From Phorcus lineatus (taxonomy: Eukaryota > Mollusca > Gastropoda > Trochida > Trochidae), in the NCBI GenBank assembly GCA_921293015.1, contig OV121092.1, positions 34,417,764 through 34,481,763 of the forward strand: a DNA stretch of 64,000 bases, read 5' to 3'. Made by a program: the position numbers and the translations under genes. The notes beneath the pieces were generated by a model that worked only from the letters and a program-made list of their open reading frames with translations, was not told the DNA's origin and ran no database searches. Of the stretch, positions 10,831 through 23,312 are shown piece by piece; positions within the stretch are counted from its first letter, which is position 1; each line of letters opens with the position of its first letter.

Positions 10831-12516
10831 ACAAAAAAATCTCTTACACAGCACTGAACATGTATGAGAAAGTTAATAAAAACTTGCCAAGACGCTTCAC
10901 GTGCTTGAAGTACAGCACAGTGAAATTGTTGATACAAACTTGACTTGAGGGAAACATCTGAAAGTGGTTCAATGATGAAAAGAAAACTTTGGAGAAGTCT
11001 GTTCTCGTTTGAAGTGAATGGAGAAAACCAGATCATTATTGAAAGTTCGATTTGAAGTTCAACTTTCTCAAAGCTAGACTACTTGAAAGTATTATAAGGG
11101 CTTGATTATTTGTTGAAATGATTTAAAGCTACGTTAACTTTGTTGAATGTCATATTGAGGAATTTTCTTGTACAAGATCTGTAATTATCTTTGATTGTAT
11201 GTTTAAGAAGGGGAAATGATTAAACTTACAATGATTTGAAGTCAAATTAATAAATTATCCAAGGCGAATTTACACAAACTGCTCTAAGGCTCAGGTTAAT
11301 TTAATCCATAGTAATAAAATTACATAACAATCACCAAACCTAAACATGTTTTGTGCACACGGCCCAGTAACATAACTACGTACAAGCCTAGCCATGATAA
11401 ATCTGATAAAAGTGAATCAACACAGCATTCATTTTGGTATGGTCAAAATACTCATAAACCTCTTACAATATTCTTACAACTACAAATTTCAAATCAATAT
11501 AGAAAAACTTGATGAGCGGTATCTTTCCTTTCAGTGAGTTCTTTCATATACTTTTACGGCATTCCCAAACTTAGATAGAACTCGGTCTTTTCTGACAGAG
11601 AAAGAAGAAGGAATCAAGGAATATAAGTGTTTGATGTGGATGTAATTGGTTGAGTAAACTTCAACTTATCTCAGAGTTCCAAATTTCTGGCAGACACTGT
11701 GGAGGTATTGGGGCAGAACCTGATGGACATGTTATTTGGAGGAATTCAAGGAACAGTGAGATGTTGTTTGGAGATCAATGTCCTAATTGATTTTGAAACT
11801 CTATTGAATCTCACATTTCTTTACCATATAAATCATTGGATATATTTCTAGAGAATTAAATTCAAAGAAAAGATATGCATGGAATCTAAGCATCGAAAAG
11901 GTCTGTGACAACCACAAAAAATTCAGGATGTTTTGGAATATATGCTTACAAGATTTTCTGGATAACAACTTCTTTATTGTGAAAGTTACGCATTTAAGAG
12001 TATATGCTTACAAGATTTTCTAAACACAACTTAATTCTTTATAGTGAAATTCACCCGGCTGTAGTATATTGCAAACAAAGATAAATGACGTGTAATGATA
12101 GATTACCCATAAATTTACAAATAATTCATGATGACACTTATGACTTATGGACAAGGAGCTTGCTGTCAAGCTAACAAGGCTTTTCAACAGACATAGCACC
12201 AATGATTAACTTCATTTCTGAATTTTTTTGTGTTTGGGTGACTTTTTCAAATTGTATAATCTTAACTAACCTAACTGTTACACTCAGTAACATGCATGAC
12301 ATGAATTGTGAAATTAATCACATTGTATTGACATATTTGTATGAACAGGAATGATCCCTCGAATCATTTTTCCACACAAAGTACGCCAACTTACTCTCCC
12401 TTTAAAAAGTTATTGTTCTTGAAGATGAGAACTCTTTAAACATCAATACACAGACAGTTTTAAAATACAAGCATTTATATAGCTTCAACACTGCATAAAA
12501 CATTTCTTAAGATGAA
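10831..12516. other. AT-rich spacer, nothing recognised
   Basis: No coding exon, RNA gene or repeat boundary is recognised. Confidence 0.5.
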
Positions 12517-13015
12517 GTCATCACTTCCAGTGAAACACTGAAAATGCACAACAAAGGATATCATATTGGTTTCAGCAGTAAAGGACCAGAGTTTCATCTT
12601 TAAATATGAATGCAAAATGTGTCTAGAAGACCCTTCAAGCTCTTAAAAGGATCAAAGCTGTGATAATATTTACCTCCAAAAATGACTGAATCAAGAGAGA
12701 CAGTAAATAGTGTTCAGCGTGTTCATAAATCTACACAAAAGACTACACACATCTGACGTCATCACTGAAACACTGATTGGAAATGCACAACAAAAGATAT
12801 TATATTGGTTTCAGCAGTGAAGTTTCAAAGTTTAATCTTATCTACACAAAACAAGGATTCAAATACGGAAATTTAGCTGTCTGTGGCAAAACTTGTCTCG
12901 AAGACCCTATGGTAATCATGCATCTTTCAAGCTCTTCAAAGCATTACAGTTGTGATAATGTTTGCCTCTAAAAAAAGGCTGATTCAAGAGAGACAGTAAA
13001 AAGTGTTCTTTGTCA
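12517..13015. repeat. Diverged tandem duplication, about 240-258-bp unit
   Basis: Copy 1 (12517-12757) and copy 2 (12758-13015) share in order: GTCATCACT..GAAACACTGA, AAATGCACAACAAA-GATAT, ATATTGGTTTCAGCAGT, GAAGACCCT, TTCAAGCTCTT, TGTGATAAT and TCAAGAGAGACAGTAAA. Copy 2 carries extra bases in the middle. Neither copy has a sustained common reading frame. The duplication is older than the exact 40-bp one at 53.2 kb. Confidence 0.8.
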
Positions 13016-13273
13016 ACATACATATTCAAGTTTACCTTCAAAATTTGCCATAATTACTTGTTAGGACATAGAAAAGAGGTCATCACTAATGCTATAATTG
13101 ATATATTCATATAACTATGTCATTAGTGAGTTCAAAATGATCCTGCCTGAATTGTGTATATTGTCTTTTCAAAAGGCAAAATCAAACAAAAAATGAAAAA
13201 AAAGTTATTAAGCTCAAAGCAGATCTTATTTCACACACTGCGAAGAAGTAATTCTGTTGTGAATTTTAAAGTT

Positions 13274-13753
13274 GAACTTCACTGGTTCTATATACAGAGC
13301 AGTTGGTATATTGCTGAAGTCTGAATCAGGAAATGACAACTGTACATTTTGTAACCTAACTCTCTGAGGTTTGTTTCTTGCTTGGAACATAAGTCCTTGT
13401 ACCAGGTGGACAAATTAGGAACATTGATGACCATTGATCTGTACAAACAAGAGGTGTATTTAGGCAAGTTGGAGTTTAAAGGTGCTTATTACAGGGCTAC
13501 TATTATCATTGCAGGAAGAAAGCCCGCTACCCCATTGTGGCCTTGCACTGTGGTGAAACCTTCGTACATCGTCTGGAACTAGTGAACCATGGCTGGCACT
13601 ACGCTAAAATTCAGTGTACCATTGCACCCAAACCTTAATTTGTGTAGAACAGTTCTCAAGTGCAGAAAAAGTTGACGAGCCCCTGGCTGGATTTGATTCA
13701 CAGATCTCTTGATATATAGCTGAACCGGCTCGCCATTGTGCTAACCTGCCTCC
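13274..13753. repeat. Local duplication block, copy 2 (includes a SINE)
   Basis: This is the partner of 10366-10830, described there. It has about 30 extra bases (near 13434-13464) between the shared flank and the SINE. After the SINE the two copies no longer align convincingly. Confidence 0.65.
13465..13753 (-). mobile_element. SINE family 1, copy 3
   Basis: A diverged minus-strand copy. The 3'-end complement (GTTGGAGTTTAAAGG) is at the left and the decayed tRNA-like head (minus strand GGAGGCAGGTTAGCACAATGG) at the right. The anticodon region and B box are heavily mutated. The sense strand reads open for 79 codons (13604-13843), a repeat artefact shared with copies 2 and 8. Confidence 0.85.
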
Positions 13754-15872
13754 ATTGGAACAAGAACAAGACTGTTGAGCATATTCATAGATGACAAAAT
13801 AAAGCAACTGAAGTTTCTCATTCAACAAAGAATAGACAACCAAAAAAACAACTTCTAACTGAGACTCTGACAGAGAAGAAACACCATAGTCTCCATAAGA
13901 GTCTGTCTGGACTCAAATCTATCAAAGTATGAAAAACATGACTGACAACTGAATTTGCCAATTTAACTCTTTAGATATCGTCTAGCAATCAATCCTTTAA
14001 GGTCTTTAACACATCAAATCAAAAAGGATGTTTTTAACATTTTAGTCACAGGACATAGTTCTAAAAGATAGAATATGAGACAGACTTCTAAAAAGGGAAT
14101 TTAGTCGTTAAGACTTCATGAATCATGATCACTTTACAATGGTGTAGCATCTGACTCATCCATAAAGATAGTTGTAGGGAGAACATTTATTTCTTTGATG
14201 ATGAATTATGATGGAAACTGCACTTGCAGCTCTTAAGACATTACATGGTTGACTATCTAAAACATTTAATCAGAAGTAGGGTTTTGAGATACAATATTAT
14301 TCACAAATTATACAATATCATTCAACATCCTGTGTATGTCTACACAGGATTTCAGCTTAGAGAAAATTTCCTTCATGTAAAGAAGTGAAATAAAAGCTTA
14401 AAGGGAATGATCCATGATGAAGAACACATTGTGACTCAATGCCAGACTCTAAAGCTTGTTGATCTGGATGTTTTCCCTTTAATTTTCTCTTCTACAGGAA
14501 ATATCCTACTTGGATTTGTTTAGATATCAATCAATAAGAACAGATCTTGGTTGTGGACAGTTCATCTGAGTTAAATTCATGAGGAACATCATAGGTCCAC
14601 ATGAAATGTTCATTGATTATACGATTATCCATGTCACTTAAAGCGAATCAAAAGGTTTATGGACCTCATTGATAATTGTTGTTGAACATCTCTCTCGGCC
14701 AATTAGAAAACAGAACGTTCCTCCATCGTATAATAGTAACTATTGTTGTGCTCAGTCTGAAAAGTCCCAATTTAGCGGGCAAAACTTGTCATTTACTTGT
14801 CACAACTCATAGGCATCTATCCTTGGTGGGCCCTCCCGTCAACATTCATTCATTGTTCATCCCCTTTATAGATCTCAAGTCTATTAAAAATTATATATAT
14901 ATTTGGATAATAGGTTTTACTTAAATTTGCAATGTATATTTCATTTACTAAGATTTATCTGCTTAGTTATCATACATGTCTAATTCAAATACAAGATTTC
15001 TCAAAGTAACGTAAATCATTGGACTCGAGTGTCAAATCCAAAAAACTTTTTTGTTTCAACCTCTTTGACATCGCGAGCATCAATCTACTTAACAAGTTTA
15101 ACTCTATGTCTGTCAATCAATACTATCCCTTTCTAATAATCTGACAGAATCAGTTCAGTTAACGTTACAACTTGATATGTCTATCCAACTGTTCTACTGT
15201 CAATCCAGGCTTTATCTACTCAGCAAGTGTCTGTACAGTAATCAATATAAAACAGACAAGTTTTTGTGAAAGAGTATAAGCATCCCCATGGCTGGTTAAC
15301 TTCTTGATAACTGACAGCAGATAAAATTGTCTTAACACAGCAACTGGATGGGTTTCTTAGCATGGGTTCAGATTAGCAAGATCCTTAGAAGAAAAAGAAG
15401 TCATTGAGTGCAAGTTTTATCAGTTTATTGTAAAAAGCATAAAACATGATTTTTTACTTACTTGGAGAAAGAAGACGCTTGTGGAAAGATATCCAGTTCT
15501 ATGAAAAATTGTGGTCAGTAGAACAGCAAAGGTTTACATGCTGATAGTTTGGGATACAAATAAGATTTGTTCAATTATTTCAAGACATCAACTTCTTTTG
15601 GATCAGATTTGAGTCAATTCAACGTTGAAACATGAATTTGTCCTTTAATAATTATATAGTTTTCTTGACCATTGGAATTGAACTTTTTTGCAAAGTAAAG
15701 TTTAGAATCCTGTATCTTGGACACAAAATATTGGAGATTTGACCAAAAATCAAAAATATTATTTTAAAAAATCATACATGATCATATTTGTGATTGACTA
15801 TGATTTTTTTAAAGAAGCTTTTCTTTCTTTATTTACAGCCAATTAAGCAACAATACAACAGTTGTGAAGGTA
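13754..15872. other. AT-rich spacer; one perfect hairpin
   Basis: No gene is recognised. At 14327-14350 there is a perfect 10-bp stem (ATCCTGTGTA / TACACAGGAT) with a TGTC loop. Nothing around it suggests a known RNA gene or terminator. Confidence 0.5.
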
Positions 15873-16153
15873 GGGAGATATGGGGTTTAACGTCGCTTTA
15901 AAGAGTATTCCACTTACATCGTGGCTACTAGTAATAATGCAGGGAGAAAGCCCGCAACACCACTGTGGCTATACATTGTGGTGAAACAAGCATCGGCTGG
16001 AACTAGCGAACCATTGGTTGTACAGCACTGAAATTTTGTGTAGCATTGCATCCTAAACTGCTGTAGAAGCTGTGTTTACTGCAGCAAAAGTTGCAAAGCC
16101 CCTAGCCTAGCAGGATTTAAACCCCAGACTTCTTAAGACAAACGTGCTAGCCA
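15873..16153 (-). mobile_element. SINE family 1, copy 4
   Basis: Minus-strand copy with TGGGGTTTAACGTCGCTTT at the left and a degraded, probably truncated tRNA-like head at the right (ending GTGCTAGCC). Small deletions affect the middle (GTGAAACAAGCATCGGCTGG lacks the usual CTGCG). Confidence 0.85.
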
Positions 16154-16739
16154 AATAGTTGAAATGCCAGTCAGGGTACATTTTTTAGAAGCTGTATGTA
16201 AAAAACAAAACAAACTATAGTTCTGCAAGAGCTCTGCATGTTGGAATGTTACTAAAATGAGCAAGTTAAAACACTGAAGTGATTGTTTTGCTATCCATAA
16301 CCGGTCGTGCAGAGAAATATCATAATTAAGTCTAACAAATTTCCAGACTGACTGTTTCTCTGATTTTGTGGACAAGGATGACTTAAGTTCTACAAATAGT
16401 TCCATTATAACAATTAGTAACATGAAATTAACAGAAATTATATTTAACAATTTCCTCATGGCAAGGCACAGCACTGAATAATCCAGATATTTTCATTATC
16501 CAAGCCGTCTAGACATTTAAGATCTTCAAAGAGTTCTGTGTGCTTTGGTATGCTGTTCATGTTATTCATGGTTGAATCAGTCATATTTACAAGTATACCA
16601 TTATTGTCTGTGAATAAACCGATTATGTTTCATTTCATTAGTTTGCTTACTACACTGATCACATGAGCTATGAGAGATTTTCTTGCCGAGTTCCTGTTGA
16701 TGATGTGTGTAGAAGTGAGATGAATTTAAAGCATATCCC
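16154..16739. other. AT-rich spacer, nothing recognised
   Basis: A 113-codon minus frame (16133-16474) starts in SINE sequence and resembles no known protein. Confidence 0.5.
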
Positions 16740-16743
16740 TTAA

Positions 16744-16830
16744 AGGCACTCTGTCACATTTCATTTTGGAAAAAAGTAATCTTGTAAAAAGTAAAACAAG
16801 TGTTACTAATTGCAAAACAATCTTTTTTTT
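16744..16830. mobile_element. Left-end fragment of TTAA-bounded MITE family T2
   Basis: TTAA at 16740-16743 is followed by AGGCACTCTGTCACATTTC, and further on by CTAATTGCAAAACAATCTTTT. These match the left part of the copies at 23.9 and 46.8 kb (AGGCAGTAGCAT, ACCAATTGCA and CAATCT). The right half of the family is not recognisable, so this looks like a truncated or rearranged copy. Confidence 0.4.
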
Positions 16831-16875
16831 AAGCAGAATTTTTTAGGGAAAAAGTAATATAAGGAAAAGGAAAAC

Positions 16876-17031
16876 AAATGGTACCACTTGAAAAACAATC
16901 CAATTTTGAAAAGGTATTTGTTATCCATTCAGTAATTCTTTTTAGAAAAGAAGGGTTTTGAATCAAAATAAACCATGAACAAAATTGGAGGATGAGTGAA
17001 ATAAACGATAAATCTGCAAGTGGTACCATTT
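16876..17031. repeat. 15-bp perfect inverted repeat around 126 bp
   Basis: AAATGGTACCACTTG (16876-16890) and its exact reverse complement (17017-17031) flank 126 bp. The arrangement resembles a very small MITE, or a rearranged part of the T2 copy next to it. No target duplication is visible. Confidence 0.5.
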
Positions 17032-17875
17032 TAGAATGAGAAATGGTGCATGTATTGAGAGGGGAAATCTACAGAACAAAGAACTAAGGTGGTAATTAAG
17101 ATAATGTCATATATGATATTATCATATAACCTTATAAACAACTAAAAATGTAAGTATGTCAATCCAATTGCCAAATAACAAAATTCACTAATTAATAGAC
17201 ATGATTCTTTGATTTGTTGATTAATTCAATTACTTGATTGATGTTTGGCTAAGTGGCACCGCAATTAATGTTAATATCACTTAATGAATGTAAATTTAAA
17301 GAGTCTTAACCTTTGACTTCTCAATAACAATAAGATCTAAAGCATCAGTTAACACAATCAACACAAATACCAAACCAATAATGGTAAAATAGCAAGATTC
17401 ATGTCTTTGTACAATTATAGAAAAATAAGGAAAATTGTATTATGAGAAAAACAAAATTATCACTTGGAGAATTAACAAATAATAAAATAGATAATGTCAA
17501 TGAATCAAATTATCAAGACGATGAATTCTTTGATTTTGACTCACAAAATTACAGATTTTATGTAAATTAATTGGGATGTTTTTGTTAATAAGGGATAATA
17601 ATATTTTAAATAGATGAGACGTGATTCACAATATTTGATAATCAAATAGTCTTTTCACAATCATATCAAGAATAAATACTTCCTATATATATTCATATGA
17701 AAAGTGATCATAAGAGCTTAGTTAATTGCATAAATAAAGTCAAATTAACAATCTTGTATTAAAGGGTTCTGAATTTCATATTGGGGACATTAAAATATCA
17801 AATTATTTATGCAAAATTATTTCAAATGAAAAAATATTATACATTTGATTTTTCTTTGCTTGAAAATGAAATAAG
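17032..17875. other. AT-rich spacer, nothing recognised
   Basis: Very AT-rich DNA with no coding or repeat signal that I can support. Confidence 0.5.
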
Positions 17876-17988
17876 TATGTCATAGAATAATGACATTATC
17901 ATGCTTATGATGTCATCTGAATCATGATGTCATAGAACTGTAATGTCATAACTTGATGATGTGATAGGATTGTGATGTCATCTAATTG
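17876..17988. repeat. 16-bp minisatellite built on TGATGTCAT
   Basis: The motif TGATGTCAT or a one-base variant starts at 17908, 17925, 17941, 17957 and 17973, a spacing of 17, 16, 16 and 16 bp. Two weaker units precede it from 17876. The sequence between motifs is variable while the 9-mer is conserved. The motif is the complement of ATGACATCA in repeat R2. Confidence 0.7.
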
Positions 17989-19437
17989 ACCATGGCTGAG
18001 CAATGTACAAAATCTACTGCCAAAACAATATCTCCAAGAAGATATCCCTTGATATCCCAAAAGATATAGTGAAAAATTCAAAGAAAAATCATTTTCTGAA
18101 TCCTGTTTTTGATTCCAGTGAACGCTAGCAAAAAAAATTTTGTGGAAGTTTTTTTAAGAAGTTTTGTTAACTTTTAGATTAGTCAGATGATTTTGATAAT
18201 ATCATATTTATTTGATTTGACGGTTATTTCTACAAGACAAATCCAAAGAAATGAAAAACATGCATACCTTATTTAATAATTTCATAGAAACTACCTAAAC
18301 CAATAAGAAATCTGCAACATCAAAGACATTTCAGATTGAAATTATGAAAATGTTTTTGCAAGAAATGAATAATTTCACTGCTTATATTCCTTCTATTCTC
18401 ATACAAGCATGTATGTTTGTTTGATTTATAAGAAAACATATCTCGTGTGATGAATAACATCTCTGTTTCATTTCATCGATATCAGAAAAAGTCTTATACC
18501 TTATAAGATTTGGAACTTCAAAGCATTTGAGGGGACATGCTGATAAAGAGATTTCCATAGATTTCTGTAATTCTTGTCATAGAGTATAAAAACATTGTTT
18601 CATTTCATAATGTTTGAAACTCAATGTCTCTAAAGTTTGGTATATAAGAAATGAATTTGAAATATATTATGGGCAAAAGGGATTAATGAATTCTTCAATA
18701 CAACTACTACTGATCTGTCTTGTAATTATATCCGTATATCTATAACCAACAATCAATATATTCCAATATGATGACCCTTTCATCTTTCCACTAGAATTGA
18801 ATTAAGTAATTGGATCTCCCACTCCTTCCCATCATGCATTTGCCCCTGATAACGGTAATGAAATCTTTTCTACTATGAAAACCCTTTCGTCTTCACTAAG
18901 AAAAATAATTCTCTCTCCCCTGGGATTATGCCATATATATTTTCTTTGAAATCATGTTTAGATATCAGGTCAGATGTAAAAAGATCTCTTAGATATCATT
19001 ATTCATATATATCATTGCCTCATTGTCAACAATCCTTCCAATCTGATCTGCAAGAAGAACATTGCATCTTCAAAGTAAACAGATGACTGATCACTCATTC
19101 TACACCCTCAACTTGAGAAATCTAGAAAGTATTTTGATTTCAAATCCTTTGAACTTTTTCTTAGGAGATGCACTAGTCATATTGTCAAGAAAATCATTAG
19201 GATTGAATATACAATACCTTTCAAGTCCTTTGAAATGATATATTTGAAGAAGTTCTACATGGTAAAACACAAGTATGGACGGCCATTGCATGGGCTTCAA
19301 TCATGCATATAGTAAATTCCCAAAAAGACAATTTTCAAAAAAGCCTTGAATCATTTTCTAAGGCCCTAAATGTGAAATATTTAATTTCCATAAGAATACA
19401 GGTTTCAATGAGGACATAGCTATAGATTCAGGCAGAA
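17989..19437. other. AT-rich spacer, nothing recognised
   Basis: No gene, RNA or clear repeat is recognised. Confidence 0.5.
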
Positions 19438-20040
19438 TTCTTGTAGGTTCACTAAAACATTTATGAAATCACTAAGGACCTTTCTACAGAGTGTATGACT
19501 AAAAATCTTTTGTATGGAGTCAATCAGGAAGGTTCACACTAGTGCCGTAGCACTGAACAGGCATATACTGGCAGAATTCTTAAATGTTCACAAAAATATT
19601 AATGAAATCACATGAAATCACTACAAAGCATATGACTAAAATCCTTTTGTATGGAGCCAACCATGAAGGTTCACACTAGTGTCAAAGCACTGAACAGGCA
19701 TATACAGGCAGAATTCTTGAAGGTTAACTAAATAATTTATGAAATCACATGAAATCACTACAGAGCATGGAGCCAATCATGAAGATTCACACTAGTGCCG
19801 TAGCACTGAACAGGCATATACAGGCAGAATTCTTGAAGGTTCACTAAAACATTTATGAAATCACTGAGGACCTTACTACAGAGTGTATGACTAAAAATCT
19901 TTTGCATGGAGCCAATCCTGAATGTTCACACTGAATAGTCATGCATAAACAGGAAGAATTTTTTTAGGTTCTCTAGAAATACCACAAACATCATTGGCAA
20001 TCCATTGATATGGAGTCCTTCTCAAAGTTTCACGCTAGTT
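19438..20040. repeat. Tandem array, about 137-bp unit, 4 copies plus a remnant
   Basis: Units run 19438-19576, 19577-19713, 19714-19829 and 19830-19958 (139, 137, 116 and 129 bp), with a decayed partial unit to about 20040. Each begins TTCTTNNANGTTCAC and includes ATGAAATCAC, TGGAGCCAATC and TTCACACTAGTG. Units 1-3 also share GCACTGAACAGGCATATAC. Unit 3 lacks about 20 bp (the GACTAAAAATCTTTTGTA segment). Units 2 and 3 share the ACATGAAATCAC insertion, so they are closest relatives. Confidence 0.85.
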
Positions 20041-21798
20041 CTTACCTTGGAAGATCTGAAGAGGTGAAATCGTCAGTAGAGTGTCTCAACAAAGATTCAC
20101 ATGAGGAACTTACCGTCAGCGCTTACCCCATCTACATAGAGTCCTCCACAGAAATTCCAGAAGACTAAGCAGAAGGTTTTTCTAATGCTTTGAACTATGT
20201 TTCATAAAATCAATCAGCCTGCTTGTTATTGTCAGTGCAAACCTTGACAGGAATTGAATCCAAACATTGAAAAAATGCTCAGATAAAGAAATTGGACATC
20301 AAAATAACTAATTATTGATTTGCACTAGCTGTATCTTGCATGGCAATTGTTGGATATTCAAAACAGCCATCAGCACTTAAATTTTTCAGAAATTGCCTTA
20401 AAAGTCAGTATTGATGAGGCATGTTAGTACTGAAAAAGTTGTATGTTACAGAGTTGATAAGGAGGGAAATCCACATCTTACAGGGTGCATATGCTGCTTT
20501 GAACTTTGGTATAAAGGTACTATATAGTTGGACAAGTGTTTTGGTTAAAGAAAAACAAAAAATGTTATTCATTATTATCCTAACTTTATCAACTTTGGAT
20601 TTAATGATTGACTAACTTAATTATTGTCTTCAAACCACTGAATGATCTAAGGATAGAATGATAAGGTATAAAAAAAATGAAAATAAATTTTTAACATTAA
20701 ATTGATTAAAAAATAACTTCAATTAAAAGAGATTGTTTGTGATCCAAGACATTATAAGTTCCTACATTTATATGAAATTCTTCAAATTCTTCAAAGCACC
20801 AAATATAATGAGGGAAGTGTTATATCTAGTGTTAATCAACAGAAATAAAAGAGGAACTACAAGACATTTACCAAGTAATGGAATGGAGAAAACATCATGA
20901 GAGAGAACTCAGTTCTTCCACTTACCTATCAAACATTAACTGTTTCTTTAAATGAATAAAGAATGGTGTATGGAACTAAATCTGAAGGGTTTGAGATGTC
21001 TCGAAGGTCTCTTCAATGTTCTTAGGTTCCCTTTCATCTCAAACAAGTATTTCATCAAAGATGCAAATAGTAAAAATGAATTGTGAACAATTCCCTCATC
21101 ATTCACTTTTTACTAATTTTTTAAAGTTTTTTTATAATTAGAATCATCTAGTCCAAACAAAACAATAGCCAATGAACTCCAAACCACACAATAAGCATAA
21201 GTCAAAACAGCTAAATATAATTTCTTTAATACGAAGATGAAATCGTGGAAGCATATTTTTCTGCTTCTGACCCTCATTAAAACTTTCTGCCAAATTTCAT
21301 ACTTTCAGTGCACAACCCTGCCATACAACACATGCACTGTCGCAACACTTTTTGCATTTGTCCGAGGCATTCTCTCCAAATGTTCAGAGCTATCGTGACA
21401 TTCACAATATAACAGATGGATACCAACTAGACAATGCCACAAACCCACCCAAGCTGATATCTAGAAATCGATTAACAAGAAAACAACAAATCACTTTTGT
21501 TAATGAAGAACACAACAGGACATCACTGAAAAAATTATTCTGAAGATCTTAAATGAGAACAATCAACCCAATTTGCATTCTTCATAAGTACTTTTAAGCC
21601 CTTTGAATGCATTCTTACAATTCATTAAGCTTTGGTGAAATTACTAGTTTCGAACAAAGACAATTGGTTGTCACATTACTCACACCCTCTCATTACAATG
21701 CAGAACACGACACAGCCTTATGCAAGCACAGATAACAGTAATGTTTCCAGTCTCAAACCATTGTACCTCTTAATTGCTTCGTCAGGAATCTGACCTTA
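20041..21798. other. AT-rich spacer, nothing recognised
   Basis: Short frames at 20421-20615 and 21352-21543 (64 and 63 codons) show no recognisable domain. Confidence 0.5.
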
Positions 21799-21960
21799 AT
21801 CTGATTGTGCTGTGCGGTTATCAAGATTTGCAGCGTTCTAAGTTAGGCCTAAACAGTGTGATAGCTTTCTTAGTATGCAAGGCAGTGTCTCAGAGTCCTG
21901 ATTGTACTGTGTGGTTTTCCAGATTTGCAGTGTCTGTAGATTGGATGATGCAGTTAATCA
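21799..21960. repeat. Partial tandem duplication, about 98-bp period
   Basis: CTGATTGTGCTGTGCGGTTA..AGATTTGCAG (from 21799) recurs as CTGATTGTACTGTGTGGTTT..AGATTTGCAG (from 21897). A 101-codon plus frame (21774-22079) spans both copies, but the duplicated peptide does not look like a known domain. Confidence 0.6.
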
Positions 21961-22664
21961 GAATGCGAGCAAAATGTGACACAGAATGTGGGAAAGATAG
22001 ACCAAGCTTAACCCATAAAGCTAGCAGTCAGTTCACAAGACTGATAATTATAGCAGCGTTAATTAACCTAACGAGGTAAATGACAAAAAGAAAATCCAAA
22101 GCTCTGCCAACATATTTCAAGTGGTGTTTCTTTTCTCAAAGGGGCATCAAAATAGAGAGATGAGAACATTAATAACTCCACAAACCTGTAATCTTGCCAA
22201 TTTATACACTGTTATTATGGCTTCAGATGGTTTGGGAATTCCTCTGCCATGTAGGTAAACAATTATCTCAAGTTCTTGCTATGCACATACTGCATAAATG
22301 CTTTCTACAAGATTTATATTAGTGTTTTTGTTGCATCTGCTTTCACTAAGCTTACATGTTCATGTTAGATCCTGTGGTACTTATCAACATGTTAAAAAGG
22401 TTAACCCTTTACTTACTGAATGAATATATATCGGATCTCTAATAAGTTCCTATGACCTAATCTGGATGAACTATTGCTTATAAGTTGGATCCCTGAAATC
22501 AAGCCAATTGGGAAAAGTTAAAGACTAAGAACTTATGCAGGTAAAATGGTAACAAGAGGGCAAAATAAAATAATTTTTCTCAAACCTGTAGACCATCAAA
22601 ATTTGACTTTGAGTCCAGGATTGTGCAATGGTGGTACTACATATATTTTTACCTTAAAGGAATT
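21961..22664. other. AT-rich spacer, nothing recognised
   Basis: TTAACCCTTT at about 22393 resembles a piggyBac terminus, but I find no matching right end. Confidence 0.5.
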
Positions 22665-22847
22665 GTACTTTTAAAGGCAACTATATGTACATCTGTACAT
22701 CCAGTATTCAGGTACCCATTTAAATAGCTGGTTAGACTAAGTGCAATGTTGATGATGTCTAAGACATAGCACAGTCTAGACCTGGAATTGAACCCAGGCC
22801 ATTGGTGTGAAAGACCAGCATGCTATCCACTACACCAACATGCTCTA
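22665..22847 (-). mobile_element. SINE family 3 (tRNA-Glu-like head)
   Basis: On the minus strand the head reads GAGCATGTTGGTGTAGTGG, with A box TGGTGTAGTGG, anticodon arm CTGGT-CTTTCAC-ACCAA giving anticodon TTC (Glu), and B box GGTTCAATTCC. A body of about 80 bp follows, with AAATGGGTACCTGAATACTGG. A real tRNA gene is unlikely: the acceptor arms do not pair and the sequence runs on into a SINE-like body. Confidence 0.6.
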
Positions 22848-23017
22848 CATTGAACAGTCTATGATTATTCTTACTTTGAAAATAGGTTGTTTCATGTAAA
22901 CTGCCGACACAGAATGGCAATAACTAATCCAACAGCTTCTTAGGATGATAAAACAAAAAAATTCAGGTATAAGTATATATGTTCTTACATTTTAAGATTT
23001 TCATTCCTATTTTTTGA

Positions 23018-23312
23018 GAGGTGAGGTGAGTTGGGGTGTTACACCACTTTCAAGATTATTTCACTTATATCGGGGCTGCTAGTATTATTACAGGGAGAAA
23101 GCCTGCAACACTATGATGGTAAGCATTGCGGTGAAACCTGCCAGCATGGGCTGGAACCAATGAATTGGTGGTGGTACTGTGCTGAAATTCAGTGTAGCAT
23201 TGCACTGAAACCTTACTGCCTGTAGAACAGTTCCCAACTGCAGACAGAGTTGCAGAGCCACTGGCAGTATTCAAACCACTGATGAACGCGCTAACCACTG
23301 CGCTTACCCCCC
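23018..23312 (-). mobile_element. SINE family 1, copy 5
   Basis: Nearly full-length minus copy. The left end shows the complement of the CACCT tail (GAGGTGAGGTGAG) and GGGGTGTTACACCAC; the right end is the tRNA-like head (minus strand GGGGGGTAAGCGCAGTGG). About 20 bp of the anticodon and variable-arm region is missing, since ACTGATGAACGCGC replaces the usual longer stretch. Confidence 0.88.

Noticed and set aside
14327-14350. Transcription terminator hairpin
   Set aside because: The 10-bp perfect stem is real, but there is no gene, no U-tract and the genome is eukaryotic.
21774-22079. 101-codon plus-strand gene
   Set aside because: It spans a decayed 98-bp tandem duplication, and I recognise no fold or family.
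22393-22510. Second piggyBac-like element starting TTAACCCTTTAC
   Set aside because: No matching right terminus next to TTAA was found nearby.
22775-22847. Functional tRNA-Glu gene on the minus strand
   Set aside because: A and B boxes and a TTC anticodon are visible, but the acceptor ends do not pair and the sequence continues into a SINE-like body.
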